Positions 1 through 7,641 of a DNA stretch of 16,771 nt are shown piece after piece. Position 1 is the first letter of the stretch. Each line of letters opens with the position of its first letter. The position numbers were made by a program, and so were the translations under genes. The DNA lies in contig JAFAGA010000067.1 in assembly GCA_023423045.1 (NCBI GenBank), positions 1 to 16,771 on the forward strand. The letters are read 5' to 3'. Under the pieces are notes generated by a model. That model was given only the letters and a program-made list of their open reading frames with translations. It was not told the DNA's origin and searched no databases. The stretch comes from Bacillota bacterium. Lineage in GTDB: Bacteria > Bacillota > Clostridia > Lachnospirales > Lachnospiraceae.

Positions 1-10
1 ATCATAACAC

Positions 11-76
11 AAGAGGCACGGCATAAGACAATCTGACGTAAAATCCATCAGAATCATTTATGCTGTGCCTCTTTTT
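11..76 (+). terminator. Terminator-like hairpin at left edge
   Basis: Positions 11-26 pair with 58-73 to give a 16-bp stem with one G-U wobble. The 31-nt loop holds a smaller stem (TCTGA 32-36 with TCAGA 48-52). A T run at 72-76 follows on the plus strand; the minus-strand side has no T run. It would therefore end a plus-strand transcript entering from the left, although no plus-strand gene is visible here. The long loop is unusual for an intrinsic terminator, so an IS-related or other role is possible. Confidence 0.45.
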
Positions 77-127
77 AATTTGACTGAATCAGGTATGGTT
101 TGGAACCAGATAAAATGCCGGATAACA

Positions 128-1090
128 TTCCGCCTGGTTGTTATCAAAAGGAATGAAGAAGTCCCTTGTAAACAGGCAAGACCGATCCCTTGTATTCTGG
201 CAGGCGTTCAATCAAGGCTTCCACTTTACCTTTACCCCTTCCCTTTCGACCCCGTTTAAATCGGCTGCTTTTTTACCGGATTCTGCAATTGCCCTTCCTG
301 CAGGATGGCATCATACGCTTTATCAAAAAATAAAGATAATATCAACTCAGTTCATCCTTTCCCGAACTGACTGCCTTATCCCTTACCTTCTTCATCCTTA
401 GCAGAAGTTCTTGCATTTTCTTCGACCACGTCTGCTCCGGGTGGTTTTCCGTTACCCCGGTCAGCTCCCTGAGAAGATGGACACAGCAGATAGCATGTTG
501 AATACCTTCGTATTTTCAGTATGCCTTCCAGCAGTAATGAACCGCTATCCTTGCAAAGGAAGGACACCGCCTTCATCCATCCCATCTTCTCCTTGAGATG
601 GTAAAGTAAGCATAATTCTCATTGGATGAAACGAAAAACCACATGGCATGCTTGTCAACCTTTGTGCCTGTTTTATCAAAGTGATTCTGTCTGGAAGTGA
701 TTACTGCCTGACATATATTCTCCACGGTACCAGCCAGTTTATCGGCACAGCTCCTGACCATGTTGTATATGGTTTCTGTACTGATTGGAATCCCAGATAC
801 AGTGCCAAGATATCATGAGTACGGTTTACACCAACCATGCCAACCGTGTTTAAGGATGCAGAAAGCGCTTCAAGATTATCGTCGTACTGTAGGTAGACGT
901 GATGTTTGCTGGAAATACCCCATTTATAATTTTACCATCCTCTCTCCAACGCTGAAAGGAAATGGAACGATGCTAGATAACCGATATCTATCTCATATCT
1001 CTTCTCAGCGATGCCACAGGAGATACATTACCGGCATTTTCGCAACCCTTACACTTTTCAGGGACATGGTCAACTGTTTCATCTGGTGAC
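128..1090 (-). pseudogene. Decayed IS66-family transposase (TnpC)
   Basis: This is a relic of an IS66-type transposase read across several frames. Pieces found in the family's order are: a zinc-finger-like CKGC segment near 1050-1090; YDDNLEALSASLNTVGMVGV followed by NRTHDILA near 800-880; IPISTETIYNMVRSCADKLA near 730-790; NHFDKTGTKVDKH near 640-680; HLLRELTGVTENHPEQTW near 430-490; KKMQELLLRMKKVRDKAV near 380-430; and FDNNQAE at 128-148, which carries the family's catalytic Glu. Several frameshifts separate the pieces, and an in-frame TGA follows the segment HYCWKAY near 520. The usual Glu after the first catalytic Asp (DET) is Lys (DKT). The sequence after FDNNQAE is lost, as is most of the N-terminus. 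No intact partner ORFs or terminal repeats are recognisable. The element is certainly dead. Confidence 0.88.
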
Positions 1091-1332
1091 TGGGTGATGG
1101 AGAAGCCGCAAAAGAAAATGTTGAAAAAGTCAGTAGTTTCAGTTGTTTAAAGGTTTTCCAATAGGGGATTATCCACAGAGATAGTAACACGCAGGAAGGG
1201 TGTGTATAACCATTTAAAACGAAGTAAAAATAAAATTTCTATTGCACGGTTTTATGAATTACAATCAGCTTAGCTTAATGTCTGCGACTAAATAGATCCG
1301 TATAATTTATAGAACCGCTCTTATCTTCAATG

Positions 1333-1400
1333 AAATGAGGCTACTTCGCACAGTTCCCCTCCCCAAGAGGAGTATATCACCGTGCGCCGCAGCCTCATTT
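1333..1400. other. Nested inverted repeat, possible structured RNA
   Basis: AAATGAGGCT (1333-1342) is the exact reverse complement of AGCCTCATTT (1391-1400). Inside it, CGCAC (1347-1351) pairs with GTGCG (1382-1386) across a 4x4 internal loop. A small CTCC/GGAG hairpin lies near the apex. On the plus strand the structure is followed by a moderately T-rich stretch. It could be a terminator, a small RNA or a leftover of a mobile element. I do not recognise the family. Confidence 0.45.
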
Positions 1401-1433
1401 TCTTCCTGGCTTTCGCAATCATAGTTTTAGCAG

Positions 1434-1466
1434 CAGGGAAGCCATGGCTAAGTGATGGCTTCCCTG
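1434..1466 (-). terminator. Perfect 12-bp hairpin after sugar operon
   Basis: CAGGGAAGCCAT (1434-1445) and ATGGCTTCCCTG (1455-1466) form a perfect 12-bp stem with a 9-nt loop. It starts about 30 nt after the stop codon of the last gene in the sugar operon. Position and stem strength suit a transcription end or mRNA 3' stabiliser, but no clear T run follows on the minus strand. Confidence 0.5.
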
Positions 1467-1496
1467 TTGGTTTATTTCAGTTATTCATAATTATGT

Positions 1497-2504
1497 TTAT
1501 GCAGCCGGTTTATTTGTCACTGGGCTGCCGGCAACAGCCGGCCTTTTGCCCAACATCCAATAGAAATACCGGATAATCAATAGGATTACAATACATAATC
1601 CTATGCTGTATGCACCGCCCAGCTTGTAGAAAATCGTGCTCTTTAGAGCAAAAATAATGAAGTTGCTGATCAGCAGATAGAACAGGCTTTGTTTTCCCAC
1701 CATACTGATTCCGGAGAGCAGCTTAAACTTGCACAGATACCCGGAAGCCAGATAATAAATATATATAATAAGGGTTGCACCCAGCAGCCATGCCAGGGAC
1801 AGCGGAAAACGGGAAGGATATTCTTTCGTGATCAACAGCGCATCCACAATCATATATGCGGTTCCTGCAATGGAGGCCAACAAAATCTTCCAGTCAAAGT
1901 TCAGCTTCTTCCTGGCCATATATACTCCTGCGACAAAATACACATAGAAGGGAAGCACCGGAAAATAGGATCCCCCTCTGCCGCCGATCAGGGTTCCCAG
2001 AATGGGCTTCACCTCACGGTGCGGCAGAACGCAGATCACCAACGCCAGAACACCCAATCCCAGCAGCACCTTATTGTTCTTACTGGTCAGGGGCTTCCAC
2101 AGCACCAGCGTAACCAGGGTGATCATCGCAAAGGAGAACAGGAACTCAGACCAGCCCGCCAGCCGCTTAAGCAACAGTATCTCCAGGATACGGTCCTTAC
2201 GGAAGGCAATCCTTTCAATAAATATTACAAAGGAAAATGCAGAGATATAATATGCCCCCAGAAGACTGAGGATATTCTTTCCTGCTTTCTTAACCGCATA
2301 CCTGAAGTCCTTTTGCAAATAAGCCAGATAATATGCATAGCCAAAAGCAAACACAAAGCCTGCAAATGTGGTCAGATTAACCCATTCACTGACATTCTTC
2401 CATCCGGCCTCCTTGTTCAAATCACAAAAAAACTGCAGGCAGTGGGCGAAAATCATCTGTATGGTCAGGATTCCTTTAAAAAAATCGAGCTTATTGTCCC
2501 TCAT
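1497..2504 (-). CDS. Acyltransferase-3-like integral membrane protein
   Basis: A 335-residue, very hydrophobic protein with roughly ten predicted membrane segments. The N-terminus, LDFFKGILTIQMIFAH, looks like the first helix of the acyltransferase-3 family. In particular K10 and H21 fit the family's R/K-x10-H motif. Members move acetyl or other acyl groups onto sugars or lipids across the membrane; the substrate here cannot be read from sequence. The start is ambiguous. ATG at 2504 overlaps the end of the GH2 gene by 14 bp and keeps the typical short lead before the first helix. A GTG at 2537 would add 11 charged residues and overlap by 47 bp. The overlap implies translational coupling to the glycosidase gene. 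The family call rests on the first helix and topology and is less certain than the membrane location. Confidence 0.68.
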   Translation of the reverse strand: MRDNKLDFFKGILTIQMIFAHCLQFFCDLNKEAGWKNVSEWVNLTTFAGFVFAFGYAYYLAYLQKDFRYAVKKAGKNILSLLGAYYISAFSFVIFIERIAFRKDRILEILLLKRLAGWSEFLFSFAMITLVTLVLWKPLTSKNNKVLLGLGVLALVICVLPHREVKPILGTLIGGRGGSYFPVLPFYVYFVAGVYMARKKLNFDWKILLASIAGTAYMIVDALLITKEYPSRFPLSLAWLLGATLIIYIYYLASGYLCKFKLLSGISMVGKQSLFYLLISNFIIFALKSTIFYKLGGAYSIGLCIVILLIIRYFYWMLGKRPAVAGSPVTNKPAA

Positions 2505-4230
2505 TGTTCGGTTCCCATTTTCCTTCGTTAATGGCACGAATCACTTCTACCGGAATCTTCGGTTTTCTGTCATAGGTAAGCAATCCATTGATCTCCTGCT
2601 CTACGTCCGTAATCTCTGTATAGCAGAAACCTTGAACATGGGGTGAAGCAAGCAGAGGACTTACTACATCATTGTATCTTCTTGCAAAGTCTTCGTCTGA
2701 GGAAGCACTGGAATAGCCCCAACCATCCCAATCACCTTTTTTGTAGGAGATTCCGCCGAATTCCGTCACCAGTACCGGCTGACCGGCATACTCCCAGCCA
2801 TGGGCAAACATCTGTCTTCCGCCGGGTTTGTACTGAAGAATATTCTCCATGGTGCTGTATCTTTCCTTCAGGACCTCTCTGTTCCATTCATAATCGTGGA
2901 TAGTCAGTAAATCCGTGCAGGTCTGCTCCCAGCCGTCATTGGAGATAACCGGTCTGGTCTGATCCAGTGATTTGGTGAGATAAACCATAGCTGCACTGTG
3001 ACCTTGTTCCTCTTTCTTATCCTTGATGTTAAACACTCCCCAGGATTCGTTCAGAGGTGTCCACGCCACGATACAGGGGTGGTTATAATCTCTAAAGATT
3101 TCATCCATCCATTCATCCGTGATTCTCTTCACATATTTTCTGGAATAAACATAGGCCGCAGCGATCTCACCCCATACCAGGAAGCCCATGGTATCGGCAT
3201 GATATAAGAATCTGGGGTCCTCGATCTTCTGGTGCTTTCTGACACCATTAAAGCCCATGGCCTTCGCCAGTTCGATATCCTTAACATAATCCGCATCTGT
3301 CGGTGCAGTCAGCAGGGAAGCTTCCCAGTATCCCTGATCCAGAAGGAGCTTCTGGTAATAGGGTCTGTTGTTCAGAAGGAATTGGCCGTTCTCTATGGAC
3401 ACCTTTCTCATTCCGAAGTAAGAATCTACCGCATCCGTCTGCTTATCTCCCTCATACACCTTAAACTTCACATCAAACAGCCTGGGGCTCTCCGGAGTCC
3501 ATACCAGCTCCTCCTGGAAATTCCAGTTTCTAAGAAGCTGTTGATCCAGCAATACCTTGAAGCTTCCTATGCCTCGCAGCAGCTCTACGGAATGTGCTGC
3601 CATCAGCTCTTTCTCAAAGTAGATTTCCGTGCGAAGGCAGGATGCTTTGTCACTGCTTACTTCGTATTGAATCTCTACCTGCATATTATCCAAATCAGGG
3701 GTAATAAATACCTGGGCAAGATGAGTCTCTTCCACTGCCTCAACCCATACTGTCTGCCAGATACCTGTGGATCTGGTGTAGAAGATGCCCGCTGACTGAT
3801 CTCTCCAGTACTGCTTTCCTCTGGGAATCTCAAGATCGCTGGGACCGTCCGTCACCTGCAGAACAATGGTGTTGCCCTCTTCTTTCACTACGGATGTGAT
3901 GTCCGCCTCAAATCCAATATGTCCTCCGGTATGCTCCATGATGAATGCATCATTGACCCACAGCTTGCAGCAATAATCCACTGCACCGAAATGCAGCAGT
4001 ATATGCTTGCCTGCCATCTCCTTCGGCAAATCAAACTTTTTACGATACCAGACAACTTCATGGGCCTCATTTACTCCGATGCCGGACAACTTCGCCTGAT
4101 ATACGTAGGGAACAATAATCTTTTTATCAAAGCTGTCTGTATCGAAGGAAAACTCCCATTCCCCATTTAAATTGAGCCATTCGTTTCTGACAAATTGCGG
4201 TCTGGGGTATTCATTTCTTGGTAAATTCAT
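2491..4230 (-). CDS. Glycoside hydrolase family 2 enzyme
   Basis: A 579-residue protein without a signal peptide, so cytoplasmic. It has the GH2 order: sugar-binding beta domain (about 10-165), Ig-like domain (about 168-275), then a TIM barrel (about 280-570). The catalytic acid/base is E395 in TPLNESWG and the nucleophile is E490 in VTEFGG, both in the family's usual settings. It is shorter than LacZ (about 1,020) and close to beta-glucuronidase size. The N-x-K signature of glucuronidases is not visible before the conserved TYDRKPK near 552-558, so an exo-beta-galactosidase-like or other GH2 activity is more likely. The precise sugar is unknown. GAGAGG lies 8 nt before the ATG. The gene follows the permeases by 72 bp, which suggests it hydrolyses the imported oligosaccharide. 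Confidence 0.92.
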   Translation of the reverse strand: MNLPRNEYPRPQFVRNEWLNLNGEWEFSFDTDSFDKKIIVPYVYQAKLSGIGVNEAHEVVWYRKKFDLPKEMAGKHILLHFGAVDYCCKLWVNDAFIMEHTGGHIGFEADITSVVKEEGNTIVLQVTDGPSDLEIPRGKQYWRDQSAGIFYTRSTGIWQTVWVEAVEETHLAQVFITPDLDNMQVEIQYEVSSDKASCLRTEIYFEKELMAAHSVELLRGIGSFKVLLDQQLLRNWNFQEELVWTPESPRLFDVKFKVYEGDKQTDAVDSYFGMRKVSIENGQFLLNNRPYYQKLLLDQGYWEASLLTAPTDADYVKDIELAKAMGFNGVRKHQKIEDPRFLYHADTMGFLVWGEIAAAYVYSRKYVKRITDEWMDEIFRDYNHPCIVAWTPLNESWGVFNIKDKKEEQGHSAAMVYLTKSLDQTRPVISNDGWEQTCTDLLTIHDYEWNREVLKERYSTMENILQYKPGGRQMFAHGWEYAGQPVLVTEFGGISYKKGDWDGWGYSSASSDEDFARRYNDVVSPLLASPHVQGFCYTEITDVEQEINGLLTYDRKPKIPVEVIRAINEGKWEPNNEGQ

Positions 4231-4273
4231 GTGACATACCTCTCTTTGTTGATATTAAATGTATTTATAATGC

Positions 4274-4307
4274 GCTAAAACACCAAAGGCTCAGGACCTT
4301 GTTTAGC
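4274..4307 (-). other. Intercistronic stem-loop, permease to GH2
   Basis: GCTAAA (4274-4279) pairs with TTTAGC (4302-4307), and AAGG (4286-4289) pairs with CCTT (4297-4300) around a 7-nt loop. The structure overlaps the stop codon of the second permease. No T tract follows, so it is better read as an mRNA processing or stability element than as a terminator. Confidence 0.35.
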
Positions 4308-5184
4308 CCTTAACTCCCGAAGATAAGGAGATACCCTTCACAAAGTATTTCTGTGTGAACAGGTACAGTATAACCATAGGTATAATCGCTATCGTGGCAA
4401 CCGTACACATTCTTGCTACCTGATTACCGTATACGCCCTTGGCCAGCTGTAAGCCTGCGGTCAGGGTCAGCCTGTCAATATTGTTGATTGCGATTGAGGG
4501 CCAAAGGAAGTCATTCCAGCTTCCCGTAAAGGTAAACAGACCTACGGCGATTAAGATCGGCTTACAGCTTGGTATCACAATTCTTGAAAAAATCCTCCAC
4601 TCCGCTGCCCCGTCAATTCTTGCAGATTCCAGTATTACATCCGGAATAGCGTACATGAACTGACGTATCAGAAAGATGTTCAACACTCCGGCTAATCCGG
4701 GAACAATTAAGGCAAGATGTCCATTCAACCATCCGAACGTATGCATAATCTTATAAAGAGGAATCACGTTGGTTATCGCCGGGAAAGAGGATAAAAACAT
4801 AATTCCCAAAAAGATAACATCCTTGCCCTTAAACCTTAGCTTTGCATAAGCATAAGCAGACATGGAATAGATTATTACCGCAAGCACTGTCTGGCTTCCG
4901 GATACGACAAAGGAATTCAGGAACCAGTTATATACCGGCAGCTGCTTATTGTTAAAGGACAATATATCTTTATAATTCTTGAGTGTCCAGGTATTGGGAA
5001 GATACATAAAGCCTCCGGCCTGGTTAATCTCGGAATCTAGTTTAAAGGAGGAAATCACAATCCAGATCAGCGGCACCAACGTGATTACTGCCAGAATAAA
5101 CAGCACTCCAAAGGCAATCCACCCGTCTGTTTTCATATTTGGATAGGAAAAGCTATCCTCTTGGATTTTCTTTTTTATTTTCAT
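4303..5184 (-). CDS. Sugar ABC transporter permease, MalG type
   Basis: A 293-residue inner-membrane subunit of a CUT1-family carbohydrate importer. About six transmembrane helices are visible, the first at about 22-46. The cytoplasmic EAA loop that docks the ATPase is at about 186-205, reading ESARIDGAAEWRIFSRIVIP. It pairs with the MalF-type permease encoded just upstream. The start is ATG at 5184, preceded by AGGAGGG with about 5 nt spacing, and lies 10 bp after the upstream stop. A start further upstream would read into the neighbouring gene. The gene order binding protein, MalF type, MalG type is standard. Substrate specificity cannot be read from this subunit. Confidence 0.93.
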   Translation of the reverse strand: MKIKKKIQEDSFSYPNMKTDGWIAFGVLFILAVITLVPLIWIVISSFKLDSEINQAGGFMYLPNTWTLKNYKDILSFNNKQLPVYNWFLNSFVVSGSQTVLAVIIYSMSAYAYAKLRFKGKDVIFLGIMFLSSFPAITNVIPLYKIMHTFGWLNGHLALIVPGLAGVLNIFLIRQFMYAIPDVILESARIDGAAEWRIFSRIVIPSCKPILIAVGLFTFTGSWNDFLWPSIAINNIDRLTLTAGLQLAKGVYGNQVARMCTVATIAIIPMVILYLFTQKYFVKGISLSSGVKG

Positions 5185-5194
5185 GGGTTCCCTC

Positions 5195-6094
5195 CTAATC
5201 CGGTTGCTTTCGCAGCAATATAAGCTGGCCGACAGAGATAGCACCAATAATCACTCCCAGACAGGTTGCCATAGCACTGGCCATACCGGCGACTGAATTG
5301 CCTGTTCCAAAGGCCAGATTACGAATATACATAAGCAGAACAAAGGTAGATTCGCTGGGCCCGCCCCCGGTAAGAATCAGCGGCTGTCCGTAGATATTAA
5401 ACTGTGCAATCACTGATACAATAAGGGTATAGGTAAGCGGGAACTGGATGGTCGGCACTGTAATCTTGATAAAGCGCTGCCAGCCTCCCGCGCCGTCTAA
5501 ATCGGCTGCTTCCAAAATCGACTTGTCAATTCCCGACAATGCCGCGATATATATAATCAAATTGCCTCCCAGTCCCCACCATATAGTGGTAACCACAATC
5601 GTAATCCATGCATATGGCTGTGATCCATACCAATTGATATCCGTTCCGAACAGATTGTTAAACAATCCCAGAGAACGGTTAAATATAAACAGCCATGTCA
5701 GGGTTACCGAGGTGATGGAAAACAGCGTCGGCATGTAAAATATTCCCTGAAAAATATTGCGCCCCTTGGGTCTTTTATTCAACAATAGTGCGATTCCCAA
5801 TGGAACCACGATCTGGAACGGAACACAGATCAACACAAAGGTAATCGTATTCTTAAGTCCATTCCAAAACTGGCGGTAGAAGGTGGATTCTTCATTCAGA
5901 AAAAATACCTTGTAGTTATCCAGTCCTACAAACTTTGCCGGTGTAAACAGATTCCACTTTGTAAAGGACGCGTAGATCCCGTAAAACATAGGCACCAGAA
6001 AGAATATGATAAAAAGAATCACATGGGGAGCAATAAACAGATAAGGAGTAACGTTAAGCTTCTTTTTTCCTTTCGTTTTTCCACTTTCCTGCAT
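5195..6094 (-). CDS. Sugar ABC transporter permease, MalF/UgpA type
   Basis: A 299-residue inner-membrane permease of a CUT1 carbohydrate importer. It has a short basic N-terminus (KTKGKKK), six likely helices starting at about 17, and the EAA loop at about 195-214 (EAADLDGAGGWQRFIKITVP). The motif LTGGGP near 241-246 is typical of MalF/UgpA-type subunits. It would form a heterodimer with the next gene's product and form the channel. AGGAGA lies 9 nt before the ATG. It follows the binding-protein gene by 100 bp, a gap that holds a hairpin. Confidence 0.94.
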   Translation of the reverse strand: MQESGKTKGKKKLNVTPYLFIAPHVILFIIFFLVPMFYGIYASFTKWNLFTPAKFVGLDNYKVFFLNEESTFYRQFWNGLKNTITFVLICVPFQIVVPLGIALLLNKRPKGRNIFQGIFYMPTLFSITSVTLTWLFIFNRSLGLFNNLFGTDINWYGSQPYAWITIVVTTIWWGLGGNLIIYIAALSGIDKSILEAADLDGAGGWQRFIKITVPTIQFPLTYTLIVSVIAQFNIYGQPLILTGGGPSESTFVLLMYIRNLAFGTGNSVAGMASAMATCLGVIIGAISVGQLILLRKQPD

Positions 6095-6118
6095 TCTGCT
6101 TCATCTCCTATTACTTCC

Positions 6119-6173
6119 GAAGAAGGGGAGCCGCACCGGTATGTCCCAACCCTGTTGCAGCATCCCCTGCTTC
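6119..6173 (-). other. Intercistronic hairpin after binding-protein gene
   Basis: Positions 6119-6129 pair with 6163-6173 (AGGGGA with TCCCCT flanked by GAAG with CTTC, one mismatch), enclosing a 33-nt loop. It lies 22 nt after the stop of the solute-binding protein gene and just before the permease ribosome binding site. No T run follows, so read-through is expected. Such structures in sugar ABC operons often keep the binding-protein mRNA more abundant than the permease mRNA. Confidence 0.45.
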
Positions 6174-6194
6174 TATTTTGTATTATTTATTTTG

Positions 6195-7517
6195 TTATTG
6201 TCCCATCTCTATTCTGTCTTTTGTTTCCTGAACGGCCTGCTTCAATCCATCTTCCGGAGTCATGCGGCCAAATAATACTTCGCCGACAATCTTATCAAGG
6301 CTCTCTACTGCATAGCCATAATATTTATAATCATAGATCTTTAATTCTTCATTCTCATCTGCTAAGAAAGCCTGAGGCATATTCTTAAATTCAGGATCTT
6401 CCTTAATTGCTACGTGTGCCGGAACCTGGCCTGCTTTTGCCCATTCCAAGCTGTTATTGCCGAGGAAGTCGATAAAGTCAAGAACTGCTTTCGTTCTGTC
6501 CGCATCTCTCTTGGGGTTCTTGGGAATTACGAACTGATGTGAAGAAGTCCAGTTACCCTTGGTTCCTGCTTCATATACAGGGAAATCATACATCTTAGCA
6601 TTTAATCCTGCTTCTTTTACATTGTTGTACATCCAGATACCTTCGGGGCAATATAACATATTACCGCCAAGGAACATCTCCCAAGGTGAATCTCCATCCT
6701 TCTGTGTGTAGCCTGCGTCGTATAACTCTCTCCAGCCATTCAGAACCTTCAGAGCCTTGTCATTATCAAAATCAGGTGTAGTTCCGTCTGTGCTTAACTT
6801 TCCGCCAAGCTGTGCCAGGGAGCCAAGGAAAATTACACGCTGCCATGCAATACCAACCGGTACAATTCCATCAGCCTTGCAAACTTCTCCGCTTGCTTTA
6901 ATCTCATCCCAAGTTAACACGCCGTCATCCAACGCTCCATTACCGTATTTCTCATACAGGTCCATGTTAACATAGAGTACATAGGAATGAACATCCAACG
7001 GAATACCATAGTGTCCGCCAGCGATTTCTGTCATCTGCCAAGCTTTGGGGTTGTAATTTTCGCTCTTAATATTAGAGCCTTCCAGTAATGTATTATAATC
7101 CTCCAAGAAGCCATACTCCTGGAATAAAGGAACTCTCTCTACATGGTTGATTGCTACATCCGGTACATCCTCTCCTGTCTGAACTGCCAGGGGAAGTTTT
7201 AAGTACAGGTCATTTGCTTCAATTGCACGGTGGTTTACAGTATAGTCAGGGTTGGTTGCATTATAGGCATCTACGATTGCCTGCATGGAGCTTCCGTCTG
7301 CACCGGTGAATACTGTCCAGAACTCAATGCTTCCCTTCGCTCCGGGCTTTACGGATACCTGCTCCTCTCCTTCTTTCTCTCCCTCATTCTCGCCGGCACC
7401 TTCGGTTACCTGCGTTCCTCCGTCTTCTTCCTTTGTTCCCTCTTTCGGGCTCGAGCATGCCATTAATGAAAAGCTTGCTACAATCGCCAGAAGATACAAT
7501 GCCAATTTTTTCATCAT
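6195..7517 (-). CDS. Sugar-binding lipoprotein of ABC importer
   Basis: A 440-residue extracellular solute-binding protein, family 1 type. The N-terminus is a lipoprotein signal: basic start (MMKK), hydrophobic core, lipobox LMAC with lipid-bearing Cys21. A Glu/Gly-rich, disordered-looking linker follows at 22-58, then the mature fold from about 62 (SIEFWTVFTGADGSSMQAIV). It would sit on the outer face of the membrane and hand an oligosaccharide to the two permeases. The start chosen is ATG at 7517, with AAGGAG 9 nt upstream; a second ATG follows immediately at 7514. An in-frame start at 7550 would add 11 polar residues before the signal peptide and lacks a comparable site. The gene is first in the operon, after a 371-bp control region. 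Confidence 0.94.
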   Translation of the reverse strand: MMKKLALYLLAIVASFSLMACSSPKEGTKEEDGGTQVTEGAGENEGEKEGEEQVSVKPGAKGSIEFWTVFTGADGSSMQAIVDAYNATNPDYTVNHRAIEANDLYLKLPLAVQTGEDVPDVAINHVERVPLFQEYGFLEDYNTLLEGSNIKSENYNPKAWQMTEIAGGHYGIPLDVHSYVLYVNMDLYEKYGNGALDDGVLTWDEIKASGEVCKADGIVPVGIAWQRVIFLGSLAQLGGKLSTDGTTPDFDNDKALKVLNGWRELYDAGYTQKDGDSPWEMFLGGNMLYCPEGIWMYNNVKEAGLNAKMYDFPVYEAGTKGNWTSSHQFVIPKNPKRDADRTKAVLDFIDFLGNNSLEWAKAGQVPAHVAIKEDPEFKNMPQAFLADENEELKIYDYKYYGYAVESLDKIVGEVLFGRMTPEDGLKQAVQETKDRIEMGQ

Positions 7518-7549
7518 AAATTCTCTCTCCTTTGGATTTAATAGTGTCA

Positions 7550-7564
7550 TTCACTGCCAGTGAA
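7550..7564. promoter_or_regulatory. 15-bp perfect palindrome in leader
   Basis: TTCACTGCCAGTGAA is a perfect 7-bp dyad around one central base, lying 32 bp upstream of the start codon of the binding-protein gene. It differs from sites A-C. As RNA it could form only a short stem, so a protein-binding site is more plausible. Confidence 0.5.
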
Positions 7565-7568
7565 CTTT

Positions 7569-7587
7569 AAAACATAAATATTGTTTT
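7569..7587. promoter_or_regulatory. Operator-like site A
   Basis: The plus strand reads AAAACATAAATATTGTTTT, an imperfect dyad (AAAACA, 7-nt spacer, TGTTTT). It lies about 49-67 bp after the predicted transcript start. It is the near-exact inverted copy of site B. Confidence 0.6.
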
Positions 7588-7612
7588 TATTGACAATGTG
7601 CTGTCGTCATTT

Positions 7613-7631
7613 AAAACAATGTTTATGTTTT
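7613..7631. promoter_or_regulatory. Operator-like site B
   Basis: The minus strand reads AAAACATAAACATTGTTTT, matching site A at 18 of 19 positions in inverted orientation. It begins only a few bases after the predicted start of transcription, where a bound repressor would block RNA polymerase. The centres of A and B are 44 bp apart, about four helical turns. In RNA the two copies could also pair as a long A/U-rich stem. Confidence 0.6.
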
Positions 7632-7641
7632 AATATTTAGT

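Larger units (their letters stand above)
1191..1496. other. Intergenic region without a supported gene
   Basis: This 306-bp stretch lies between the IS66 relic and the end of the acyltransferase gene. I see no supported coding sequence. It contains two structured elements, listed separately (1333-1400 and 1434-1466), and A/T-rich DNA at 1200-1330 with no convincing promoter. Confidence 0.6.

Noticed and set aside
1169..1177. TTATCCACA, a perfect DnaA-box consensus
   Set aside because: Only one copy is present, with no cluster, AT-rich unwinding element or dnaA/dnaN nearby; it is next to a decayed transposase and probably chance.
1382..1390. GTGCG start resembling the 5' end of a group II intron
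   Set aside because: No further match to intron domains, no domain V hairpin and no reverse-transcriptase gene; the GTGCG is explained by pairing with CGCAC at 1347-1351.
1382..1576. Plus-strand 64-codon reading frame starting with a hydrophobic stretch
   Set aside because: It begins inside a hairpin, lacks a ribosome binding site and runs into the antisense of the acyltransferase gene.
1689..2531. Plus-strand 280-codon open frame
   Set aside because: It is antisense to the acyltransferase-like gene, and its Gln/His/Ile-rich translation resembles no family.
3232..3795. Plus-strand 187-codon open frame
   Set aside because: Antisense to the GH2 gene, whose catalytic motifs are intact; no ribosome binding site or recognisable domain.
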